Counted from the first letter of the stretch, positions 1 to 8,695 are shown. The stretch: 64,000 bases of DNA from Cupriavidus pinatubonensis (GCF_019602855.1 NZ_CP080767.1:2480001-2544000); one strand, 5' to 3'. Notes: generated by a model not told the origin, from the letters alone. Numbers and translations are program-made.

Positions 1-438
1 GCGTGCCTTGACCACAGCCCCCGTCCGCGCGAAGGTGAACGTGTAGAGGCCGGCGTCCACGGCAGAGTTGCATCCGATTTCGATGGTGCGGAAGTCGATC
101 TTCCCGGATGGCCTGTCTTGCAGGAAGTGATGGAAGTAGTCTTCCTTCTCCGCGACCGTCACGCGGGGCTTGTTCGATACCGTGGGAAGAAGAATGGAGC
201 GCTCTGCATAGTTGGCTGCGACCTTGCGCGGGTCGCCTGTCTGCAATGAGCGGTTCCATCGATCAAACAGCGCCGAAATCTCCTGCTCCGATGTCGCCTT
301 GCAGCTTTCCGTGCGCGACGCCTGCGTACTCCCTGTCGCGCCTGTAGTAGCGGTGGTACCTGCGGTGCCTGGCGTGCCCTGGTTCATGGCACATCCCGCG
401 AGTACCAGCGTCAACGCTGCAATGCGATTGGGGTTCAT
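1..438 (-). CDS. Partial lipoprotein with SnoaL/DUF4440-like domain
   Basis: The frame is open for 146 codons from ATG at 438 to the window edge, so the C-terminus is missing. The N-terminus (MNPNRIAALTLVLAGCAMNQ) is a short lipoprotein signal with lipobox LAGC and lipidated Cys16, followed by a Thr/Gly-rich linker. From about residue 45 it reads EISALFDRWNRSLQTGDPRK, then AANYAERSILLPT, which resembles the NTF2-like SnoaL / CaMKII-association (DUF4440) fold. The likely location is the periplasmic face of a membrane. A Shine-Dalgarno sequence (GAGGAGCT) lies just upstream of the ATG. The ligand or reaction is unknown. Signal and frame are seen directly; the domain call is recognition by eye. 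Confidence 0.75.
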   Translation of the reverse strand, partial: MNPNRIAALTLVLAGCAMNQGTPGTAGTTATTGATGSTQASRTESCKATSEQEISALFDRWNRSLQTGDPRKVAANYAERSILLPTVSNKPRVTVAEKEDYFHHFLQDRPSGKIDFRTIEIGCNSAVDAGLYTFTFARTGAVVKAR

Positions 439-667
439 GACAGAGCTCCTCAATTTCAGTTCTTGGTATTGAGAATGGAGCCTGGGCTCAACGCATGGAG
501 TATGGTACATCCCGACAGCGTTAGCCATTTCCATCTGCCGTCCGCAACGCCAGCCGCCCGCAATGGGGTCTGAGCACCACTCCGGATGAACCGTGCAGAT
601 TGGGAGCGAAATTTTTCGCTTGCCGGCATTGCGGCGCACCGCCCCCTCGCTACCGGGCCTGAAAGCG

Positions 668-692
668 AAAACGCCCCGTCATGGACGGGGCG
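668..692 (-). terminator. Rho-independent terminator after phaZ
   Basis: On the minus strand a 9-bp stem CGCCCCGTC / GACGGGGCG with a 3-nt loop is followed by TTTTCGCTTT. It lies 19 nt past the phaZ stop. The upstream arm region contains a tandem repeat of a 13-nt unit (catggacggggcg), so an alternative stem can form. Confidence 0.75.
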
Positions 693-710
693 CATGGACG
701 GGGCGCCGTG

Positions 711-1601
711 TCAGCGGCCTTCTCGCAGGAACTCTCCCACCACCCGCGCCGATTCGCGTGCCGCGGTCAGAAGAAAGAGATGGCCATCGTCGTGGAACAC
801 ATGCAGAGCCGAGTCCGGAATGCAACCGGACAGGATCTTTGCGTTGATCAGCGGCACGATCGGGTCATCGCTGCCATGCAAGACCAGCGTGCGCTGCTTC
901 AGCGCCCGCAACCACGGCAGGCTGCTCCAGCCCCATGCGGCCAGCAGTTGATACAGGTAGCCGCGCCCGCGCGGCGGACGCATATGCCCCCCATGGACAT
1001 CGAGCAATGACGGGTCGTCGCGAAAGGCGCCGCCGTAGATGTCCCCACCGACTCGCCGCAGGTACTCCGCATCGGTGTAACGTCGAATGCCGATCATCTT
1101 GGTGAGGACGGATGGGCTGCCCGGCACCATGAGCACGCCAGGCGATGTGGCAGCCAGCACCAGGCGGCGGCAGCGCTGCGGATACAGCCGCGCGAATTCC
1201 TGTGCCAGTGCGCCGCCCCATGAAACGCCGAGCGTATCGACCGGTCCGGCATAGCCGAGGTGCGACAGCAGCTTGTCTGCCATCACGCAAAGATTGGAGA
1301 AACGATAGGGGAACAGGGGCGCCGGAGAGCCGCCGGCACCGGGGATGTCGAAGATGATCACTTCCACATCCGGCAGCGCATCGACGAAGGGTTCGACGAG
1401 TTCAAGGTTTGCGCCGATGCCATTGAACATAAGCAGCGGCGGGAGATCGCCGCTGCCGGGCCGGATGCCGACCCTGAGTACCTGCCCGTCTAGGTCTACC
1501 GTACGGGTCTGCATGATATGTCCAGCTTCGGGGCTGGCATTGTTAGTTGTCATCAAGTCGTCCCGGAGAGGTTGGCGGTGAAGCATGGCCACCGGGGCCA
1601 T
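711..1601 (-). CDS. phaZ: Medium-chain-type poly(3-hydroxyalkanoate) depolymerase (alpha/beta hydrolase)
   Basis: An intracellular alpha/beta-hydrolase closely resembling the Pseudomonas mcl-PHA depolymerase PhaZ, which hydrolyses stored polyester in granules. Shared stretches are LLMFNGIGANLELVEPF, the nucleophile elbow GVSWGGALAQEFA (Ser127), LVLAATSPGVLMVPG, GSDDPIVPLINAKIL (Asp246) and DDGHLFLLT (His274), giving a complete Ser-Asp-His triad. It is the last gene of the PHA operon, 12 bp after the phasin stop, with AAGGA immediately before ATG 1601. Starts at residue 17 (1553) or 30 are possible because family homology begins near MQTRTVDLDGQ. An mcl-type depolymerase next to a class II-like synthase suggests the locus makes and recycles mcl-PHA rather than PHB. 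Confidence 0.88.
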   Translation of the reverse strand: MAPVAMLHRQPLRDDLMTTNNASPEAGHIMQTRTVDLDGQVLRVGIRPGSGDLPPLLMFNGIGANLELVEPFVDALPDVEVIIFDIPGAGGSPAPLFPYRFSNLCVMADKLLSHLGYAGPVDTLGVSWGGALAQEFARLYPQRCRRLVLAATSPGVLMVPGSPSVLTKMIGIRRYTDAEYLRRVGGDIYGGAFRDDPSLLDVHGGHMRPPRGRGYLYQLLAAWGWSSLPWLRALKQRTLVLHGSDDPIVPLINAKILSGCIPDSALHVFHDDGHLFLLTAARESARVVGEFLREGR

Positions 1602-1613
1602 GCTTCCTTGCGC

Positions 1614-2027
1614 TTACTGCCTGGGACGCAGGATCCCTTTTGCCTCTTCGACGTTTTCCGCCAGTCGCTTGCCGACCGTGGCAATGCTGTCCGCCTGGAC
1701 CTTGTACACGGTGTCCGTCACGTTGCGCAGGCCATCGACGGCCTTCTGCAGCGAACGCGGCAGCACTTCCGACACCTTGACGGCCTGGCCTTCTGCGCCC
1801 TGGTCGCGACGGGCGAGCGATTGCAGCTCGGCAGCGGTGTCAGTCAGGAACGCAGCCTGCTGGCGAACCAGCGATTGCAGGCCGCCGAGCAGCGCAGCGT
1901 TGATGCTGGCGATTGCCTCGATATCCTTGCGGCGCGATTCCAGGATCGCGGCCGGATCCAGGCGGTTCTGCTTGACGAAGTCGAACAGCTTGCGGGACGC
2001 AGCGGCTGCGGCATTGGTGGCTTCCAT
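1614..2027 (-). CDS. Phasin family protein (PHA granule coat)
   Basis: A 137-residue, Cys-free, helix-rich protein of phasin type: an amphipathic N-terminal region (RKLFDFVKQNRLDP), then a long helical stretch (RRKDIEAIASINAALLGGLQ and QAAFLTDTAAELQSLARR). Phasins coat PHA granules and modulate synthase and depolymerase access. AGGAGAG lies 8 nt before the ATG. The gene is between the PHA synthase (53 bp upstream) and phaZ (12 bp downstream), so it is almost certainly cotranscribed with them. It is not an obvious orthologue of the ~190-residue PHB phasin PhaP1, so no paralogue number is assigned. Family assignment rests on length, composition, motif feel and context. Confidence 0.85.
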   Translation of the reverse strand: MEATNAAAAASRKLFDFVKQNRLDPAAILESRRKDIEAIASINAALLGGLQSLVRQQAAFLTDTAAELQSLARRDQGAEGQAVKVSEVLPRSLQKAVDGLRNVTDTVYKVQADSIATVGKRLAENVEEAKGILRPRQ

Positions 2028-2080
2028 TTTTTACTCTCCTTACAGATTACAGTTGGCGTTACAGAAATCGGTGGCCGGGC

Positions 2081-3820
2081 TTACGCCTCGGTCACATAGC
2101 GTCCCGGCGCGTCGGCGCATGGCGCATGGCGGTCGCTGCCCAGGCGGGACGGCGCGGCGTTCAGGGGGCCAGAACGCGTTTTCAGCCACTCGCTCCAGTG
2201 CTCCCACCAGGACGACGGGGTGACCGTGGCACCCTCGAGCCACGCTTCCGGGTCCGCCATCTGCGCGTCGTTCAGGAAGAACTTCGCCTTGGCATTTCCC
2301 GGCGGGTTGATGAGGCTCTGCACATGACCGCTGGAGCTGAGCACGAACTCGGTCTTGCCGCCGAACGCGCGCACCGAGCGGTACACGCCCTTCCACGGCG
2401 TGATGTGGTCGGTCATGCCGGCAAGCACATACTTGTCGCAATCAACAGCCGAAAGGTCGATCGGCTGGCCAAGCACGCGCAGCGCGCCCGGTGTCGACAG
2501 CTGGTTCAGCGTCAGCATGTCCAGCAACTGGCCGTGCAGGCCGGCGGGCAGGCGCGTGGTGTCGTTGTTCCAGTAGAGGATGTCGAACGCCGGCGGCGCC
2601 TTGCCCAGCAGGTAGTTGTTGACCCAGTAGTTCCACACCAGGTCATTGGGCCGCATCCAGGCGAACACGCGCCCGAGTTCCCCGCCATCCAGCACACCGC
2701 GCGCCTGGCTGCCCTGCCGCGCGGCATCGATGGCTTCCGGCGTGGCAAACAGTCCGAGCTGGGACTGCGAGTCGAGGCCGAACACGGACACCATCAGCGT
2801 GGCGGCATTCACGAGCTTTTCGCCGCGCGCTGCGCAGTACCCCATGAGCGCGGACATCGTCATCGCGCCCGAGCACGCGCCATGCAGGTTCACGTCGGGG
2901 CTGCCAGTGATGTCGCGGATCGCGTGGATCGCTTCGATCAGCGCACCGACATAGGTGTCGAGGTTCCAGTCGCGGTGCAACGTGGTGGGATTGCGCCAGC
3001 TCACCATGAACACCTGCATCTCATTGCGCACCAGGTACTCGACCATGCTCTTGCCCTGCGACAGGTCAAACACATAGAACTTGTTGACCTGCGGCGGCAC
3101 GATGAGCTGCGGACGGGCATGCACGTTTGCCGTGGTCGGCGTGTACTGGATCAGCTCCAGGACATCGTTGCGGAAAACCACCGCGCCTGGCGTGGCGGCC
3201 AGATCCTTGCCGATACGGAACGCGCTCTTGTCCACCTGGGACGGCATGCCCTGGTTCGTCAGCGTATCGGTCAACAGGTTGACCAGGCCGCTGACCAGGT
3301 TCAGACCACCCGACTCGAACGTCTTCCGCAATGCAGCCGGATTCCCCAGTAGCGTATTGGTCGGCGCCACGGCGTCGATCAGCAGGTCGGTGAAGTACTG
3401 CGCGCGTTCCTTGCTGCGACCGTCCATGACCGAGCCGGTGACGAAGCCGGTCAGCGCATCGCGCCAGGCCTGATATCCCTGCAGGGCCATGCGATAGACC
3501 GGGTTATCCTGCCATGCCGGATCGCCGAAGCGGCGGTCACGCGTGCACGGCGGCGGCGCCGAGCCGTCCACGACCGCGAACAGGTCCTGCGCGAGCTTGG
3601 TCTGCTGCTGCAGCAGCAAGGTCGGTTCCTGCACGCACTGCGCGCCGATCTGCTGCGCGGTGCTGACCATATCTTCGGGGCGCAGCCCCACGAACGGGTT
3701 CGGTCCCGTCATGGCCGGCGCGCTGTCAAAAATTGCCTCCGGAGCGACAGCACTGGCTGCCGGCTTCTTCGCCTTCTTTGTCGTCTTCGCCAGCGTTCTC
3801 GTACCCACGGCTGTTGTCAT
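2081..3820 (-). CDS. phaC: Class II-like polyhydroxyalkanoate synthase
   Basis: Polymerises (R)-3-hydroxyacyl-CoA into polyester on granules. The 579-residue frame has a basic N-terminal tail (AKTTKKAKKP), a PHA synthase N-domain, and an alpha/beta-hydrolase core. The lipase-like box is HGACSGAMT with Cys316; Asp471 (GMTDHITPW) and His499 (SSGHVQS) complete the triad. The GACSG box resembles the class II (Pseudomonas, medium-chain) synthases rather than the GGFCVGG form of the class I PHB synthase. Start: ATG 3820; the frame is open further upstream (to 4009) but there overlaps the MaoC gene in an unconserved reading. It follows the MaoC gene by 40 bp and precedes the phasin by 53 bp. Substrate chain length is inferred, not shown. 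Confidence 0.9.
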   Translation of the reverse strand: MTTAVGTRTLAKTTKKAKKPAASAVAPEAIFDSAPAMTGPNPFVGLRPEDMVSTAQQIGAQCVQEPTLLLQQQTKLAQDLFAVVDGSAPPPCTRDRRFGDPAWQDNPVYRMALQGYQAWRDALTGFVTGSVMDGRSKERAQYFTDLLIDAVAPTNTLLGNPAALRKTFESGGLNLVSGLVNLLTDTLTNQGMPSQVDKSAFRIGKDLAATPGAVVFRNDVLELIQYTPTTANVHARPQLIVPPQVNKFYVFDLSQGKSMVEYLVRNEMQVFMVSWRNPTTLHRDWNLDTYVGALIEAIHAIRDITGSPDVNLHGACSGAMTMSALMGYCAARGEKLVNAATLMVSVFGLDSQSQLGLFATPEAIDAARQGSQARGVLDGGELGRVFAWMRPNDLVWNYWVNNYLLGKAPPAFDILYWNNDTTRLPAGLHGQLLDMLTLNQLSTPGALRVLGQPIDLSAVDCDKYVLAGMTDHITPWKGVYRSVRAFGGKTEFVLSSSGHVQSLINPPGNAKAKFFLNDAQMADPEAWLEGATVTPSSWWEHWSEWLKTRSGPLNAAPSRLGSDRHAPCADAPGRYVTEA

Positions 3821-3860
3821 GCTACTACCCTCGTCTTCTTGTTCGTACCTTGTTTGATCC

Positions 3861-4325
3861 TCAGGCGACCAGCAGCGCAAGCGCTTCAGCCACCAGCGCG
3901 GGCTTGCCCTCGCCTTCGATTTCCACCGTGCACTGCGTCCTGACCAGCACGCGGCCATCGCCCTTGCTGTCGGCAGCCAGCAGGACCACGCGGTTGCGCA
4001 CGCGCGCACCGGCCTTCACCGGCGTCAGGAAACGCGTCTTCTCCAATCCGTAGTTCACCGCAGCGCTTGCGTCATGCGGGACCACACCCATTTCGGTGAG
4101 CTGGCTCGCCACGAGCGAAAGCGTCAGGTAGCCGTGAGCGATGGTGCCGCCGAACGGGCTTTCCCGCCGGGCACGCTCCACGTCCACGTGAATCCACTGG
4201 TGGTCGCCGGTGCACTGCGCGAATGCGTCGATGCGCGCCTGGTCGATGTCTTCCCACGCCGATACGCCGAGTTCCTTGCCAACGAACGCGCCGAGCGTGG
4301 CCATGTTGTAGCCTTCGATTGCCAT
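3861..4325 (-). CDS. MaoC/NodN family enoyl-CoA hydratase-like dehydratase
   Basis: A single hot-dog domain of 154 residues. The hydratase-2 active-site pair is visible in CTGDHQWIHVD (Asp41, His46), followed by SPFGGTIAHGYLTLSL, typical of NodN/MaoC proteins. The expected activity is R-specific hydration of trans-2-enoyl-CoA, giving the (R)-3-hydroxyacyl-CoA that the adjacent PHA synthase uses. The start ATG 4325 has AGGAAGGA 7 nt upstream; the frame is open to 4511 but that part overlaps the acyl-CoA dehydrogenase C-terminus. It lies 37 bp after the acyl-CoA dehydrogenase and 40 bp before phaC. The PhaJ-like role is inferred from neighbours; the family call is firm. Confidence 0.88.
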   Translation of the reverse strand: MAIEGYNMATLGAFVGKELGVSAWEDIDQARIDAFAQCTGDHQWIHVDVERARRESPFGGTIAHGYLTLSLVASQLTEMGVVPHDASAAVNYGLEKTRFLTPVKAGARVRNRVVLLAADSKGDGRVLVRTQCTVEIEGEGKPALVAEALALLVA

Positions 4326-4362
4326 CTTTATTCCTTCCTGATCTTGTGTGCCGAGCGCTGCG

Positions 4363-6165
4363 TCAGAAGCAGGCTTCGTCCAGACCCAGGAACCCGTCCT
4401 GGCCAGTCGTGCTGATGACGGCTGCTTCGAACGCCGAGGCGCGCGGCAGGACGTGGTTGGCGAAGAACTCGGCCGTCGCGATCTTTGCGCCGTAGAACGC
4501 TTCGTCTTCACCGCGTTTCTGCATGGCGACGACCAGCGCCCGCGCCATTTGCCAGCCCGTCAGCACGATGCCAGTCAGCTTGAGATAGGCAACGCTGGCG
4601 CCGAACACCGCATTCGGGTCCTTGCGGCCCTTTTCGACTACGTGATCCACCGCATTGCCGAGTGCCAGACGTGCAACACCAAGGCGCATGAGCATGGCGC
4701 TGCACGCGCCGTTGCGGCAGCCGTCGGCGTATTCCTTGAGTGCCTCGAGCGTCTTGTCGATGTCCGCGAGGACGGCTTGCGCTGCCGCGCCGCCGTCGCG
4801 CATGGTCTTGCGGCCGATCAGGTCATTCGCCTGGATCGCCGTCGTGCCTTCGTAGATCGGCAGGATGCGCGCATCGCGGTAATGCTGGGCCGCGCCGGTC
4901 TCTTCGATGAAGCCCATGCCGCCGTGCACCTGCACACCAAGGCTCGTCACCTCCAGCGACATCTCGGTGCTCCAACCCTTGATGACGGGCACCAGGTATT
5001 CGTACGCGGCACCATAGTGGGCGCGAGTCTCGGCATCCGGTGACTGGTGCGCCAGATCGGAATAGCCCGCCGCCACCAGTGCCAGTGCGCGTGCGCCTTC
5101 CGTCAGCGCACGCATCTCGATCAGCATGCGGCGCACGTCGGGATGCTGGATGATCGTCACAGCGTCCTTCGACGAGCCGTCCACCGGGCGGCTCTGCACG
5201 CGCTCCTTCGCATAGGCGACAGCCTGCTGATAGGCGCGGTCCGAGATGGCGATGCCCTGCACGCCTACGCCGAAGCGCGCAGCGTTCATCATCACGAACA
5301 TGTACTCGAGGCCACGGTTCTCTTCACCGATCAGGTAGCCGATGGCACCGCCGTTGTCGCCGAACTGCAGCACCGCGGTCGGGCTCGCCTTGATGCCGAG
5401 CTTGTGCTCGATCGACACGCACTCGACGTCGTTGCGCGCGCCCAGCGAACCGTCGTCGTTGACCAGGAACTTCGGCACCAGGAACAGCGAGATGCCCTTC
5501 ACGCCTTCGGGCGCGTCCGGCGTGCGCGCCAGCACCAGGTGCACGATGTTCTCCGCCATATCGTGCTCGCCGTAGGTGATGAAGATCTTGGTGCCGGACA
5601 CCTTGTAGGAACCGTCCGCCTGACGCTCGGCGCGGCTGCGCACCAGTGCCAGGTCCGAGCCGGCCTGCGGCTCGGTGAGGTTCATGGTGCCGGTCCACTC
5701 GCCGGCGATCAGATGCGGCAGGTAACGCTGCTTGAGTTCGTCCGAGCCCGCCGTGAGCAGCGCTTCGATGGCGCCATCGGTCAGCAGCGGGCACAGCGCG
5801 AACGACATATTGGCCGCGTTCATCATCTCGATGCACGGCGTCGCCACCAGCTTGGGCAGGCCCTGGCCGCCAAACTCGGCCGGATGGACGATTCCCTGCC
5901 AGCCGCCTTCGCCGAACTGGCGGAAGGCATCGCGGAAGCCCGCGGTGGTGGTGACCTGGCCATCGTGCCAGTTGCTGGGCTGCCGGTCGCCGGCAGCGTT
6001 CAGCGGAGCCAGCACCTCGCCGTGGAATTTCGCAGCTTCCTCCAACACGGCCTCGACCGTCTCGGGGGTGGCGTCTTCGTAGCCGGGCAGCGTGGCAATC
6101 TTTGTCAGTCCGGCCAGTTCGCGCATGGCGAACAGCATGTCCTTGGTGGGCGCGGTATAGCTCAT
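4363..6165 (-). CDS. Acyl-CoA dehydrogenase (600-residue DmdC/FadE5-like class)
   Basis: An FAD flavoprotein that oxidises acyl-CoA to trans-2-enoyl-CoA. Its 600 residues match the larger acyl-CoA dehydrogenase subclass with an extra C-terminal domain (3-methylmercaptopropionyl-CoA dehydrogenase-like). Visible are the middle-domain signature LTEPQAGSDLALVRS (163-177), GTKIFITYGEHD (191-202) and the catalytic loop LPIYEGTTAIQAND with Glu439. Start ATG 6165 has AAGGAATGAG upstream; the longer open frame back to 6333 runs through the putative operator region and lacks family-like sequence. It is the first gene of the PHA operon and probably supplies enoyl-CoA to the MaoC hydratase. The acyl substrate is not known. 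Confidence 0.92.
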   Translation of the reverse strand: MSYTAPTKDMLFAMRELAGLTKIATLPGYEDATPETVEAVLEEAAKFHGEVLAPLNAAGDRQPSNWHDGQVTTTAGFRDAFRQFGEGGWQGIVHPAEFGGQGLPKLVATPCIEMMNAANMSFALCPLLTDGAIEALLTAGSDELKQRYLPHLIAGEWTGTMNLTEPQAGSDLALVRSRAERQADGSYKVSGTKIFITYGEHDMAENIVHLVLARTPDAPEGVKGISLFLVPKFLVNDDGSLGARNDVECVSIEHKLGIKASPTAVLQFGDNGGAIGYLIGEENRGLEYMFVMMNAARFGVGVQGIAISDRAYQQAVAYAKERVQSRPVDGSSKDAVTIIQHPDVRRMLIEMRALTEGARALALVAAGYSDLAHQSPDAETRAHYGAAYEYLVPVIKGWSTEMSLEVTSLGVQVHGGMGFIEETGAAQHYRDARILPIYEGTTAIQANDLIGRKTMRDGGAAAQAVLADIDKTLEALKEYADGCRNGACSAMLMRLGVARLALGNAVDHVVEKGRKDPNAVFGASVAYLKLTGIVLTGWQMARALVVAMQKRGEDEAFYGAKIATAEFFANHVLPRASAFEAAVISTTGQDGFLGLDEACF

Positions 6166-6291
6166 CTCATTCCTTTCGCGGAGATGCAGCGTCGGCTCCG
6201 GCTTCATGCCCTGCGGCGCTGCGACATCATTGATGGTCCTGATCGTAAGGGTCATCAACGCGAAAGCTATTACCCAAACCCGCCCTTTGAA

Positions 6292-6377
6292 TGACAAATC
6301 TTGCCGCATTGCACCATGCCACGGCCGACGCACGTTAAGTGCGGCGTTACAGGCGCTTGATGTGGCAGGATTTGTCA
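6292..6377. promoter_or_regulatory. Inverted pair of 18-bp sites before the PHA operon
   Basis: Site 1 (6292-6309, TGACAAATCTTGCCGCAT) and site 2 (6360-6377), whose reverse complement is TGACAAATCCTGCCACAT, agree at 16 of 18 positions and are separated by 50 bp. They lie between the end of an AraC-family gene and the start of the acyl-CoA dehydrogenase. On the minus strand a -35-like TTGTCA is the edge of site 1, with TAATAG 19 bp downstream (6267-6272). This looks like a regulator binding pair controlling the operon; the regulator is inferred. Confidence 0.6.
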
Positions 6378-6411
6378 GTCGGCGGCCAGCCTTGCCAGCC
6401 GCCTTACACGC

Positions 6412-7434
6412 TTACAACGCGCGTCGGTAGGCGTTTGGCGTGCTGCCGGTCCAGTGCCGGAAGGCGCGATGGAAGGCGGTGGGATTGTCGAAACCCACAT
6501 CGAACGCAATGGCAGCGATGGGGTCTTCGGAGCGCGTGAGGCGCCGGATGGCGATATCGCGCCGGACTTCGTCCTTGATGGCCTGGAAGGTGGTGCCTTC
6601 GGCCGAAAGCCGGCGGCACAGCGTGCGCACCGAATGGTGCAGCGCCTGCGCCACCTCTTCGATGGTCGGCGATGCCGGCAGGCAATCGGCCACGTGTTGG
6701 CGGACCCGGTGGCAGGTCATCTCCTCGGCGAACGAGACGAAGATCCAGTCCTCCGGTGCGCGCGCGAGGAACTTCTCGAGATCGGGCTTGCGCTGCCGGA
6801 CCGGCAGATCGAGATAGGCGACATCAAAGACGATGCGCGTGTGCTGCCGATCGAAATGGACGGGTCCCGGAAACAGGTAAAGATGGTCGCTGGCGAGCGC
6901 CGGCCGCGTATCGGGCAACTCGACCGCCTGCAGCGGTATGCGCTGGCGGATCAGCCACGATGCCACGCCATGCACGAGCTTGAGCATCAGCTCGCGCCCC
7001 AGCATGCTCGCGGCCGGTCCGGCCGGGTTGTCCACCAGTTCGACGATGCCGCTCGCACCATCGCGCCGGGATTCCATGCGGAAATCGTCGAGGATCAGGT
7101 GGAAGAACTGCCCGAAGCGGCGCAGCGCGACTTCCAGTCTTGGCGCGTCGAGCAGGCTCAGGCACAGGTACTTGAGCACGCCATTGCGCAAGGGCCGGCT
7201 GAAGATGCCGGGCATTTCGTCGTCCAGTTCCTTCGCGAGCAGGCGATAAAGCGTCGAGAACTGTTCCTGCGTGACCCGTGCGGCTGGCTCTGCCAGCAAT
7301 TCGGAGGCAATGCCGGAGCACTCGGCAAGCCGTGCCATGGCCGCAGGATCGGCCCCGGACAAAAAACCGTTGACGACGGAGATGGGGACGGTCGCAGAAA
7401 AGTCGTTCACGTCATTCACACGGGACTCTGGCAA
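6412..7434 (-). CDS. AraC-family transcriptional regulator (Arabinose_bd-type N-domain)
   Basis: 340 residues: an N-terminal ligand domain of the Arabinose_bd type (about 30-220, PVSVVNGFLSG-like start and AVELPDTRPALASDHLYLFPGPVHF) and a C-terminal double helix-turn-helix (about 240-340) with SVRTLCRRLSAEGTTFQAIK and IAIRRLTRSEDPIAAIAFDVGFDNPTAFHRAFRHWTG. This class often senses aliphatic or amino acid catabolites and activates adjacent genes. It lies just upstream of, and in the same direction as, the PHA operon, 246 bp from the acyl-CoA dehydrogenase start, with a paired inverted operator between them. That makes it the best candidate activator, though binding is not shown. Confidence 0.9.
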   Translation of the reverse strand: MPESRVNDVNDFSATVPISVVNGFLSGADPAAMARLAECSGIASELLAEPAARVTQEQFSTLYRLLAKELDDEMPGIFSRPLRNGVLKYLCLSLLDAPRLEVALRRFGQFFHLILDDFRMESRRDGASGIVELVDNPAGPAASMLGRELMLKLVHGVASWLIRQRIPLQAVELPDTRPALASDHLYLFPGPVHFDRQHTRIVFDVAYLDLPVRQRKPDLEKFLARAPEDWIFVSFAEEMTCHRVRQHVADCLPASPTIEEVAQALHHSVRTLCRRLSAEGTTFQAIKDEVRRDIAIRRLTRSEDPIAAIAFDVGFDNPTAFHRAFRHWTGSTPNAYRRAL

Positions 7435-7513
7435 TGCGTGCGATGAAAAGGTGGCGGCTGGTGCATTCTGTCACAGCCGCCGCGCGGTGAGAATCCGTCA
7501 GCGGATCCCTCAA

Positions 7514-8533
7514 CTATGCGGTGTTCCTCCCCTGGCCCTCATGCTGCAAGCGCCATTTCGACACGCTGCAGCCGAACTGGCCGCCGAACCAGCGCGAAAA
7601 CGCGCTCAGCGACGAGAAGCCCAGCAATGTGGCCACTTCCGACAGCGGCCGCTCACGGTTGTCGATATAGCGCACGACCAGGCTCGCACGCGCTGCGTTG
7701 ACGATATCGGAATAACTCGTGTTCTCCTGCGCCAGCCGACGGTGTACCGTGCGGCGGTCCACACCAAGATGCTGCGCCACGCGGTCGACCGAGCACATGC
7801 CGGACGGCAGCAGCACGTGGACGAGTTCGCGCACCTTGTCAGGCAACGTGGTGTTTGCTTGCGCCAGCAAGGTACCGAGATAGCGCTTGACCTGATGCGC
7901 CATGACCGGATCATACGAAGGCAGCGGCGCTTCAAGGTCCGCAGCCACACAGACAATGCCGTCGAAGTCCTGGTTGAACACGCACGGCATGCCGAACACG
8001 CGCTGAAAAGTCGCCTGGCTGGCGGGCGCCGCGTGCGTGAAGCAGATGCTGCGCGGTCGCCACGATGCCCCCAGACACACGCTCAGCAGGCGGTAAACCA
8101 CGCCGACCGCAAGGTCCGTGGCCTGGCGTAACGTACCCGGTTGGTCGTTGAGGATATGCAGCCGAATCATCAGCAATCCTTCGGACTCCTCCATGCGCAT
8201 CGCCAGCGCTTCATTCTGGACGCCCATGTATCGCACCATCGACTCCAGCGCGCGCCGCAACGTCGGCTGCTCGCGCACGACGAAAGCGAGCGGCCCGAGG
8301 TTGGAGACCTGGCGCAGTTCCGCCATGCGCAGGCCGAAATCATCCACGTGTGCAGCGCGCGCGGAGTCGTCCAGCAGGCGGCCGACCTTCTTGGCCGGTA
8401 TGCGGATATCAGGATCGAGCAGCACATCGCGGCTGATCTTCGCCGCGCGCAGAAACTGATGCGGATCCAGGCCCACGGCGCGGGCCACTTCCACGTAATT
8501 GGTAAGGCTGGCACTGCGAAGGTAGTAGGACAT
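7514..8533 (-). CDS. AraC-family transcriptional regulator (Arabinose_bd-type N-domain)
   Basis: 339 residues. The N-terminal domain (LTNYVEVARAVGLDPHQFL, then FGLRMAELRQVSNLGPLAF) is the Arabinose_bd-type ligand module, and the C-terminus carries the AraC double HTH (DRVAQHLGVDRRTVHRRLAQ, LSEVATLLGFSSLSAFSRWFG). It is clearly paralogous to the regulator at 15382-16416 across the whole length. It is transcribed divergently from the BKACE gene with 162 bp between them, and 21-bp-spaced direct repeats lie in that gap, so it probably controls the BKACE gene and itself. The inducer may be a beta-keto or other organic acid; that is inference. Confidence 0.9.
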   Translation of the reverse strand: MSYYLRSASLTNYVEVARAVGLDPHQFLRAAKISRDVLLDPDIRIPAKKVGRLLDDSARAAHVDDFGLRMAELRQVSNLGPLAFVVREQPTLRRALESMVRYMGVQNEALAMRMEESEGLLMIRLHILNDQPGTLRQATDLAVGVVYRLLSVCLGASWRPRSICFTHAAPASQATFQRVFGMPCVFNQDFDGIVCVAADLEAPLPSYDPVMAHQVKRYLGTLLAQANTTLPDKVRELVHVLLPSGMCSVDRVAQHLGVDRRTVHRRLAQENTSYSDIVNAARASLVVRYIDNRERPLSEVATLLGFSSLSAFSRWFGGQFGCSVSKWRLQHEGQGRNTA

Positions 8534-8549
8534 CGCGTTTTCCCTGACT

Positions 8550-8587
8550 GTCCCGAAATGTAAATCGTGCGTCCCGGATCGTCAAAT
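8550..8587. promoter_or_regulatory. 21-bp-period direct repeat, likely AraC operator
   Basis: GTCCCGAAATGTAAAT at 8550 recurs as GTCCCGGATCGTCAAAT at 8571. The starts are 21 bp apart, two helical turns, which is typical of AraC-family tandem half-sites. It lies 17 bp upstream of the regulator start (8533) and about 110 bp upstream of the BKACE start, suiting both autoregulation and control of the divergent gene. Confidence 0.5.
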
Positions 8588-8695
8588 TTCCCTACACCAT
8601 TCGCCGATACTTTGACCATCGGAACAACGGTTCCCACGACAAGGCAAAAACGGCAGCATACATAGCCGGCAGCCAACACATTCAGGAGCAACGCA

